Source of the DNA: Chamaesiphon sp.
GTDB lineage: Bacteria > Cyanobacteriota > Cyanobacteriia > Cyanobacteriales > Chamaesiphonaceae
Length of the DNA: 12,329 nucleotides
NCBI GenBank assembly: GCA_026785875.1
Contig: JAJAZF010000349.1
Coordinates: 1-12,329 of the forward strand
Direction: 5' to 3'
The position numbers were made by a program, and so were the translations under genes. Positions 7,107 through 12,329 of the stretch are shown here, piece by piece; positions within the stretch are counted from its first letter, which is position 1, and each line of letters starts with the position of its first letter. The notes under the pieces were generated by a model that worked only from the letters and a program-made list of their open reading frames with translations, did not search any database and was not told the DNA's origin.

Positions 7107-8279
7107 ATGGTGAAATTATTTCGACAGCGGTTATATTCGCGGCGACGCTCTCTGAGCTTAGGTCTTGGTGCGCTCAGTACGCCGATCGCTTGGTCATTGA
7201 CCAAATCTATGGCGATCGATCCAGCCAATAGTGCGATCGACAACCGAAAATTCCTAGTCGTTGGGAAAAAATCGCTCAGGGACAGGGCACAAGCCAAAGG
7301 ATTGATTTATGGAGCTTTCCCACAGGCGGACGATCGCCAATTTGCTAGCGATTTGGCACTCCAAGCACGGTTTGTGCGAGAATGTGCCAGGATGACGGTC
7401 GGCTGCTATTGGGTGACATCTCGCCCGAGCGTTAGCACTTTTGACTTTACCGCGATTGACTATTTTGTCAAGTTTGCCAATCGGCATCAGCTCCGATTGC
7501 ACGGGCACCCGTTGGTATGGCATGAAGCCCTACCGACATGGGTAGCAGCTACGCTCACTCCTACCAATGCCGAGCGGATCTTGACCGAGCAGATCCAGCA
7601 GCTCGTGGGGCGTTATGCTGGCAAAATCCACTCGTGGGATGTCGTAAATGAAGCGATCCATGTCGGACACAACCGCCGCGCTGATGGACTCAGGGACACC
7701 CTTTGGCTGAAGCTGCTCGGTACAGACTATCTCGATCTCGCCTTTCGGGTAGCAGCTAAAGCCGATCCTCAGGCTAAATTGGTGTACAACGACTACGGGG
7801 TGGAGTACGATACACCTGAAGCTGATGCCAAACGCGAGGCGATCTTGAACTTATTGCAGCGGCTCACAGAGCAAGGTACGCCCATCTATGCGTTGGGGAT
7901 TCAGTCGCATCTGTCAGTCAACCGCGATCGCTTCAATCGAGTGAAATTTCGAGCATTTCTGAGTAGTGTCGCTAAATTGGGCTTGAAAATCCAGATTTCT
8001 GAGCTAGATGTCACCGACAATAATTTACCGATAGAGATTGCCAACCGCGATCGATCGATCGCGAGGATGTATGCAGATTATCTCGCAACTGCGATCGATG
8101 AACGTGCAGTCATCTCCGTGACTACTTGGGGACTGAGCGATCGCTATACTTGGCTGGCGCAGGAAAAACCTCGCACCGATCTAGCCCCAGTGCGTCCGTT
8201 GCCATTCGATCTCAACTACCAGCCCAAATTAGCCCAACAGGCGATCGCGTGGGCATTCGATCGTGCTCCCAAACGTTAA
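7107..8279 (+). CDS. GH10 endo-1,4-beta-xylanase-like glycoside hydrolase
   Basis: This 390-residue protein is a glycoside hydrolase family 10 enzyme, a retaining beta-glycanase with a TIM barrel. Motifs in order are LHGHPLVWHEALP (131-143), WDVVNEA with acid/base Glu182, LVYNDYGVEY (225-234), GIQSHL (264-269), ISELDV with nucleophile Glu299, and WGLSDRYTWL (341-350). Both catalytic glutamates are present. The N-terminus is basic with SRRRSLSLGLGAL, a twin-arginine-like signal followed by a moderately hydrophobic stretch, so export is likely. The usual ENxxK segment, which binds sugar in the -1/-2 subsites, reads instead as MTVGCYW around 96-102, so specificity may differ from true xylanases. 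Within an exopolysaccharide locus it probably cuts or trims the polymer rather than degrading plant xylan; that role is inferred. Its ATG directly follows the truncated upstream gene, with no good ribosome site. Confidence 0.9.
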   Translation: MVKLFRQRLYSRRRSLSLGLGALSTPIAWSLTKSMAIDPANSAIDNRKFLVVGKKSLRDRAQAKGLIYGAFPQADDRQFASDLALQARFVRECARMTVGCYWVTSRPSVSTFDFTAIDYFVKFANRHQLRLHGHPLVWHEALPTWVAATLTPTNAERILTEQIQQLVGRYAGKIHSWDVVNEAIHVGHNRRADGLRDTLWLKLLGTDYLDLAFRVAAKADPQAKLVYNDYGVEYDTPEADAKREAILNLLQRLTEQGTPIYALGIQSHLSVNRDRFNRVKFRAFLSSVAKLGLKIQISELDVTDNNLPIEIANRDRSIARMYADYLATAIDERAVISVTTWGLSDRYTWLAQEKPRTDLAPVRPLPFDLNYQPKLAQQAIAWAFDRAPKR

Positions 8280-8299
8280 TCACTAATAGTCGAGTCATC

Positions 8300-9199
8300 A
8301 TGTTTTCATCGCGCAATTCAGACAAGCTCCCAGGCGAGCGTCAGTCTTCAGTCATTTGTGTTAAACCGATCGGTGGTTTGTGCAATCGGCTCCGTACTAT
8401 TGATGCGGCGATCGCTTTAGCCACAGCAAACCATAGTTACTTACAGGTAATTTGGCAACTGAATGCCGATCTAAATTGTCGGTTTGAGGACTTATTCGAT
8501 CTACCTCCCAGCATCGATCGGATCGTACAAATTGATACTAGCGATCGTTTAAGTCGGTTCGTCGAAAAAATTTGTCGCACTAAAATTGGTGGAACTATCC
8601 AAAGTTTATATTTCAAATATGTGGTGCAGTCATTCGATCTAGTTTTGACGTACGAGCGGATGGAAAGTTATCACGCTCGGAACTATCTCGGGTGTGATTT
8701 CCCACAACTAACGGCTGACAAGCGAGTGTATATCACTACCGTGCATCGCTTTTATAATTCCGAGCGTCCTTTTATCGATTTTGTTCCAGTAGAGCGGTTA
8801 CAAAAGATTATTACCGAGATCGCCAAAAACTTTGATAATGTCATCGGCGTTCATCTTAGAAGGACTGACAATCGGCGATCCCTAGCATATAGTCCGACGA
8901 CAGCATTTATTGAATTAATGCAAGCAGAAATTTGTGCAGATAGTAATACCAAATTTTTTGTCGCCACCGACTCACAACTAGAAGAGGAGCAGTTAAGACA
9001 AACTTTTCCAGATCGGATCGTTACTTACCAGAAGCAATCACTCGATCGTCACGATCCCGCTGCTATTGAGGATGCTGTAATCGATCTTTATTGCTTATCA
9101 AGATGTCGAAAATTGATTGGAAGTTACTATAGTTCTTTCACTGATATGGCACATCAGATTGAGGAAATAGATTATACAATCGTCAAAACCAAATTTTAA
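8300..9199 (+). CDS. Fucosyltransferase/NodZ-like glycosyltransferase
   Basis: These 299 residues show the layout of the GT-B fucosyltransferase superfamily (GT11/GT23/NodZ/POFUT-like). Near the N-terminus is KPIGGLCNRLRTI (22-34), matching the GGLGNRL motif of the acceptor domain. In the middle is VIGVHLRRTDN (181-191), the H-x-R-R motif that contacts the GDP-sugar in this superfamily. Near the C-terminus are FFVATDS (219-225) and a segment with DLYCLSRCRKLIGSYYSSF (262-280), the usual end of the nucleotide-binding half. There is no signal peptide or membrane helix, so it probably acts in the cytoplasm on lipid-linked sugars. The frame extends upstream to 8126 inside the xylanase gene, but similarity begins only after the ATG at 8300, which lies 20 bases past that gene's stop. 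GDP-fucose is the most likely donor; other GDP-sugars are possible. Confidence 0.75.
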   Translation: MFSSRNSDKLPGERQSSVICVKPIGGLCNRLRTIDAAIALATANHSYLQVIWQLNADLNCRFEDLFDLPPSIDRIVQIDTSDRLSRFVEKICRTKIGGTIQSLYFKYVVQSFDLVLTYERMESYHARNYLGCDFPQLTADKRVYITTVHRFYNSERPFIDFVPVERLQKIITEIAKNFDNVIGVHLRRTDNRRSLAYSPTTAFIELMQAEICADSNTKFFVATDSQLEEEQLRQTFPDRIVTYQKQSLDRHDPAAIEDAVIDLYCLSRCRKLIGSYYSSFTDMAHQIEEIDYTIVKTKF

Positions 9200-9304
9200 A
9201 TAATTACCTGTGAATAATATTTTTGGCTAGAATAGAGTCAGTATTTTGACTGATTTTACCCGAAGATGATTTGTGATAGTATTTAATTAACTACTAAAAT
9301 TGTT
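9200..9304 (+). promoter_or_regulatory. AT-rich intergenic region, candidate promoter/operator of the Wzc-type gene
   Basis: This is one of the two longest gaps in the window and the only likely place for a separate promoter ahead of the Wzc-type gene. It is AT-rich and contains TAGAAT at 9228-9233 as a possible -10 box and TTGACT at 9246-9251 as a possible -35 box, but neither has a well-spaced partner. The short inverted repeat AGTCA-(6)-TGACT at 9236-9251 could be an operator half-site pair. No terminator hairpin with a T-run is seen after the fucosyltransferase-like gene. Confidence 0.3.
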
Positions 9305-10495
9305 ATGGAATCCAAGGAATCGATCGATTTAGACCTCAGTAATTATTTATTAGCAGTCAAACGGCACTGGATTCCTGCCGCTAGTATATTGGCGACTACC
9401 GTTGCTCTGAGTATTATTGCCGCCTCATTCCAAAAGCCAACCTATCAAGCTGAAGGAAGATTAGTATTCAAGAATCCTACTTTTAAGGTGGTAGGTTCCA
9501 ATCTGGTATCGACGAGCATGGAAGGCGGAGAGTCGGGAGATTTGAAGTCGCTAATATCAACTCAAAATCTGCTCGGTACTCAGATTGAAATCATTACTTC
9601 ACATTCCTTATTGCAGCAAACTATAGATCGGCTACAGCTCAAAAACGAGCGCGGTAAACTAATCGAAGTTAGCGATTTACAGGCTGGTTTAACATCTAAA
9701 ATTGTTGGCGGTTCAGATATACTGCAAGTCAACTATAAAGGTCGTAATCGCCAAGAAGCGGCAAATATCGTTAATACATTGATGAATGTTTATCTAGAAA
9801 GTGACATTCAGACAAATCGAGCTGAGGCGGGATCTGCACGCCAATTTATGGATAGGCAACTTCCACAGACATTAGCTGCTGTCAACAAAGCTGAAGCAGT
9901 AGTCCGTAAATTTAAACAACAAAATAATATTGTAGATTTATCAGAAGAAGCTAAATCGGCTGTTGGCATTATAGGAAATTTAGACATTAGTATCAATGCC
10001 GTTCGCTCTGAGCTGGAGCAGGTAAATGCTCAAAGTAATGAACTAAATAAAAAAATTAATCTAAATTCGCAAGATGCGATGAGGATTAGTGCAATTAGCC
10101 AATCGCCTGCAATTCAGGGAATTCTCACCCAGCTTCAAGATGTCGAGCGACAACTGGCGACTGAGAGTAGTCGTTTTTCTGAAAACAATCCAATTATCAT
10201 CAGTCTCCAAGAGAAACGTTCTAAATTGTCAACCCTCTTGCAGAGTCAAATTCGGACGGCTATTGGTAGTCAAGCACAGATTCCGCAAGGATTATTACGA
10301 ATTGGGGAACTCAAGCAAAGTCTGATTGGTGAGTTGCTGCGATCGGAAGTGCAGCAAACTGGCTTAGTTAACAAACTAACTTCGCTCCAAAATTCTCGCG
10401 CTGCTTATGAGAAAAGAGTCACCACAATACCGCAGTTATTCCAAACTCAACGTCAACTCGAACGGCAACTTGAAGTCTCTCAATCCACATATTAA
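9305..10495 (+). CDS. Wzz-like chain-length determinant half of the interrupted Wzc-type gene
   Basis: This 396-residue half begins with DLDLSNYLLAVKRHW and a membrane helix at about 22-41, the standard start of Wzz/GumC proteins. The chain-length determinant domain follows at about 43-160 (YQAEGRLVF, QIEIITSHSLLQQTIDRL, QVNYKGRNRQEAANIVNTLM). From about 175 to 390 the sequence is Gln/Leu/Glu-rich and should form the periplasmic alpha-helical coiled coil. It ends at QLERQLEVSQSTY before TAA, so the second membrane helix is missing from this product. If made alone it would be a single-pass protein with its C-terminus left in the periplasm. The start ATG at 9305 lies after a 105-base AT-rich gap and has no clear Shine-Dalgarno. 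Confidence 0.85.
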   Translation: MESKESIDLDLSNYLLAVKRHWIPAASILATTVALSIIAASFQKPTYQAEGRLVFKNPTFKVVGSNLVSTSMEGGESGDLKSLISTQNLLGTQIEIITSHSLLQQTIDRLQLKNERGKLIEVSDLQAGLTSKIVGGSDILQVNYKGRNRQEAANIVNTLMNVYLESDIQTNRAEAGSARQFMDRQLPQTLAAVNKAEAVVRKFKQQNNIVDLSEEAKSAVGIIGNLDISINAVRSELEQVNAQSNELNKKINLNSQDAMRISAISQSPAIQGILTQLQDVERQLATESSRFSENNPIIISLQEKRSKLSTLLQSQIRTAIGSQAQIPQGLLRIGELKQSLIGELLRSEVQQTGLVNKLTSLQNSRAAYEKRVTTIPQLFQTQRQLERQLEVSQSTY

Positions 10496-10561
10496 TCTCT
10501 ATTAAAAAAGGTACAAGAACTGCAACTTGCCCAAAATAAAAAGATCTCGAATGCTCGGATT

Positions 10562-11545
10562 TTGACTAATGCAGCGATACCTAAAAAAACCGACTCAGGA
10601 AACAAGCCGCTGATTTGGGGCTTAGGAATACTGACTGGTGCTTTATTGGGTACTAGTGCGATCGCCTATCTAGAAATGAGAGATAAGTCGCTCAAAACAG
10701 TCAAAGAGATCGATAAAATTTTTGGATATACTCTACTAGGATTGATACCTGCAAATAAGCAAAAACAGCGCAAACGCGATCGTCAACCAGAGTCAACCAC
10801 ACTAGAAGTTGCAGTTAGAGACACACCGCAATCCCTAACTAGTGAAATGTATAGAAATATTCAAGCCAATTTACGATTTCTCAGTGCGGAACGAGCAGTT
10901 AAAACGATCGCGATCTCCAGTACGGTGGCGAATGAAGGTAAATCCAAAGTAGCAGCCAATTTAGCCGCAGCGATCGCCGGAATGGGGCAAAGAGTTCTAT
11001 TAATTGATGCCGATCTTCGCGTTCCTTATCAGCACCGCTTGTGGAAACTGCCTCTGAGTAAAGGTCTGAGTGAGCTATTAGTTGGAAAGTTGAAATTTAA
11101 ACAAGTTTCATGGACGGTGATGGAAAATCTAGATGTATTGACTGCTGGAGCTAAACCGCCTAATCCCCTATCTTGCCTTGAATCTCAGCAAATGAATTTA
11201 CTAATTCGCCAAGTTACAGATTTATATGATTTCGTAATTATCGATACTCCCCCGATCTTGGTTGCCACAGATCCGCTGAGTATCGGGCAATTAACTGATG
11301 GAATCTTATTAGTAGCTCGACCTGGAGTAGTCGATGCGAGTAGTGCTCGTGCTGCTTGCGAAAAATTAAAAATGTCTCGTTGCAATGTCTTAGGACTAAT
11401 TGTGAATGGGGTAATTGCCAAAAATGAAAGTCAGGATCATTTCTCTGCGACTCAAGAATATTTTAGTGTCGAACCCGATCCAGAAGCACCTTGGACTGAC
11501 TACATGACCCAACGTGGGGAAACAATTACCGATCGATCCAGATAG
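10562..11545 (+). CDS. BY-type tyrosine kinase half of the interrupted Wzc-type gene
   Basis: If translated separately this half could begin at TTG 10562 (327 residues), but no ribosome-binding site is visible and the same frame is open back to the TAA at 10493. A membrane helix at about 17-37 (LIWGLGILTGALLGTSAIAY) is followed by the cytoplasmic bacterial tyrosine kinase domain. Walker A is NEGKSKVAANLA (Lys127), Walker A' is VLLIDADLRVP (145-155) and Walker B is FVIIDTPP (224-231). The position after GKS is Lys instead of the usual Thr. The oligomerisation motif E-x2-R-x2-R reads EMYRNIQ, with the last Arg lost. The tail has only two tyrosines (EYFSV and TDYM) rather than a dense cluster. 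Kinase activity is therefore uncertain even apart from the stop codon. Confidence 0.75.
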   Translation: MTNAAIPKKTDSGNKPLIWGLGILTGALLGTSAIAYLEMRDKSLKTVKEIDKIFGYTLLGLIPANKQKQRKRDRQPESTTLEVAVRDTPQSLTSEMYRNIQANLRFLSAERAVKTIAISSTVANEGKSKVAANLAAAIAGMGQRVLLIDADLRVPYQHRLWKLPLSKGLSELLVGKLKFKQVSWTVMENLDVLTAGAKPPNPLSCLESQQMNLLIRQVTDLYDFVIIDTPPILVATDPLSIGQLTDGILLVARPGVVDASSARAACEKLKMSRCNVLGLIVNGVIAKNESQDHFSATQEYFSVEPDPEAPWTDYMTQRGETITDRSR

Positions 11546-11552
11546 GAAACAA

Positions 11553-11568
11553 GATTCACAGATTCACA
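11553..11568. repeat. Tandem 8-base repeat (GATTCACA x2)
   Basis: Two exact head-to-tail copies of GATTCACA lie just after the stop of the kinase half. They are too short to name as a known element and may be chance or slippage. Confidence 0.4.
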
Positions 11569-11638
11569 AGTACCAAAAACAATCGGCAATCCAGAGGGTT
11601 TCAAACAGCAAGGTAAATAGACCAGGATAAATAGGGAT

Positions 11639-11644
11639 TATAAT
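11639..11644 (+). promoter_or_regulatory. Candidate -10 box (TATAAT) for trmFO
   Basis: A perfect TATAAT lies 30 bases before the preferred trmFO start at 11675, which would leave a short leader of about 25 bases. The expected -35 position (about 11616-11621, AATAGA) is a poor match to TTGACA, which is common in cyanobacteria. If this box is used, the in-frame ATG at 11645 lies upstream of the transcript start and cannot be the initiation codon. The preceding gap from 11546 holds a tandem GATTCACA pair and no clear terminator. Confidence 0.45.
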
Positions 11645-11674
11645 ATGGGGGCAGACTTCAAAATCTTAATCGAT

Positions 11675-12329
11675 ATGCGCGTTCAGGTGATTGGTGGTGG
11701 TTTAGCAGGTACCGAAGCGGCTTGGCAAATTGCCCAGGCTGGCGTACCAGTGACTCTACATGAGATGCGTCCCCACACGTTGAGTCCCGCGCATCACAGT
11801 GAAGAACTAGCCGAATTGGTATGTAGCAACTCATTTGGTGCCCAATCTGCCGATCGAGCCGCTGGATTATTGCATGAAGAATTGCGCCGCTTGGGTTCGA
11901 TTATTATTGGCAAGGCTGACTATCATGCCGTCCCCGCAGGTGGCGCATTAGCAGTCGATCGCGGTAAGTTTAGCCACGATTTGACCGAAACACTGGCAAA
12001 CCATCCCCTCGTCGAATTTCGCCGCGATACAGTACCCGAAATCCCCCGTGATGGGATCGTAGTTTTAGCCACTGGGCCGCTGACAGCTCCCGCTCTAGCC
12101 GAGGATATCCAACGATTGGCAGGGATGGAGTATCTCAACTTTTTTGATGCGGCGAGTCCGATTATTGTTGGGGACTCGATCGACAAAGAGGTCGCTTTCT
12201 TTGCCTCTCGCTACGACAAAGGCGAAGCAGCTTACCTGAATTGCCCGATGAATAAACAGCAATATCTCCACTTTCAGCAAGAACTGTGCAACGCCGAGCA
12301 AGCCGAATTAAAAGATTTCGATCGCGAGA
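11675..12329 (+). CDS. trmFO: TrmFO, methylenetetrahydrofolate-tRNA-(uracil-5-)-methyltransferase, 3' partial
   Basis: The frame runs off the end of the window after 218 codons, about half of the usual 435-470 residue protein. TrmFO makes 5-methyluridine at position 54 of tRNA using methylenetetrahydrofolate and FAD. The FAD-binding motif VIGGGLAGTEAAWQ is at residues 5-18. VCSNSFG (49-55), DYHAVPAGGALAVDR (82-96), LATGPLTAP (131-139) and DKGEAAYLNCPMNKQQY (181-197) are family signatures; the Cys in the last of these is conserved in family members. The start at 11675 puts the dinucleotide-binding strand at the N-terminus as in relatives; an in-frame ATG at 11645 would add ten residues. This is a housekeeping gene unrelated to the exopolysaccharide locus. 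Confidence 0.95.
   Translation, partial: MRVQVIGGGLAGTEAAWQIAQAGVPVTLHEMRPHTLSPAHHSEELAELVCSNSFGAQSADRAAGLLHEELRRLGSIIIGKADYHAVPAGGALAVDRGKFSHDLTETLANHPLVEFRRDTVPEIPRDGIVVLATGPLTAPALAEDIQRLAGMEYLNFFDAASPIIVGDSIDKEVAFFASRYDKGEAAYLNCPMNKQQYLHFQQELCNAEQAELKDFDRE

Larger units (their letters stand above)
9305..11545 (+). pseudogene. Wzc/GumC-type polysaccharide co-polymerase with tyrosine kinase domain, interrupted by an in-frame TAA
   Basis: Read through the TAA at 10493-10495, this is one continuous 746-codon frame with the architecture of cyanobacterial Wzc-like BY-kinases. It has an N-terminal Wzz domain with one membrane helix, a long periplasmic coiled coil, a second membrane helix and a C-terminal cytoplasmic kinase. 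The codons after the stop (LLKKVQELQLAQN, then NARILTNAAIPKK) are the segment that normally follows STYQ in intact relatives, so a CAA to TAA change explains the break. Only one stop is present and no frame shift is needed. Such proteins set polymer chain length and drive export by cycles of autophosphorylation. The damage may be real, a sequencing error, or tolerated as two polypeptides; the two halves are listed separately. Confidence 0.8.

Noticed and set aside
8047..8062. The 16-base palindrome as a regulator-binding site
   Set aside because: It is built of overlapping CGATCG cores inside a coding region, and such strings are common across the window.
8126..8299. Upstream extension of the fucosyltransferase-like frame
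   Set aside because: It lies entirely within the GH10 coding region and the junction after it, and shows no family similarity. The conserved part begins after the ATG at 8300.
11645..11674. ATG at 11645 as the trmFO start
   Set aside because: It directly follows the TATAAT box and would add ten residues ahead of the FAD-binding strand, which sits at the very N-terminus in relatives. The ATG at 11675 fits better.
1..12329. tRNA genes, rRNA, CRISPR arrays, insertion sequences
   Set aside because: No cloverleaf, regularly spaced repeat, transposase frame or terminal inverted repeat was seen by eye in either strand.

Overview
The window reads as a cyanobacterial chromosome segment. CGATCG and the HIP1 octamer GCGATCGC recur throughout, and the protein set (Wzy-, Wzx- and Wzc-type exopolysaccharide genes, a GH10 glycosidase, TrmFO) fits that phylum. 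All recognisable genes lie on the plus strand. The genus cannot be fixed from the sequence; the very dense GATCGATC-type strings suggest a HIP1-rich lineage.

Layout. Bases 1-1491 are the 3' end of a nonribosomal peptide synthetase (end of an adenylation domain, carrier protein, thioesterase). It overlaps by 11 bases a Wzy/O-antigen-ligase-like membrane polymerase (1481-2758), which overlaps by 4 bases a Wzx-type flippase (2755-4047). Two GT4-like glycosyltransferases follow (4082-5299 and 5354-6562). Next are a C-terminally truncated WecG/TagA/CpsF glycosyltransferase (about 6567-7106), a GH10 xylanase-like glycosidase whose ATG immediately follows that stop (7107-8279), and a fucosyltransferase/NodZ-like protein (8300-9199). 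After a 105-base AT-rich gap comes a Wzc-type chain-length regulator/tyrosine kinase (9305-11545), split by one in-frame TAA at 10493-10495. The window ends inside trmFO (from about 11675), a tRNA-modification housekeeping gene that marks the right edge of the accessory block.

How the parts fit. The middle is a Wzx/Wzy-dependent exopolysaccharide locus. Glycosyltransferases build a lipid-linked repeat unit, Wzx flips it, Wzy polymerises it, the Wzc-type protein controls chain length and export, and the GH10 enzyme may trim the product. The NRPS terminal module is tightly overlapped with the polymerase gene, so peptide and polysaccharide synthesis are probably co-expressed.

Two genes of the assembly line look damaged: the WecG-family enzyme lacks its C-terminal part, and the Wzc-type gene carries a nonsense codon between its periplasmic and kinase halves. 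The locus may be decaying, phase-variable or naturally split; the sequence alone does not decide.
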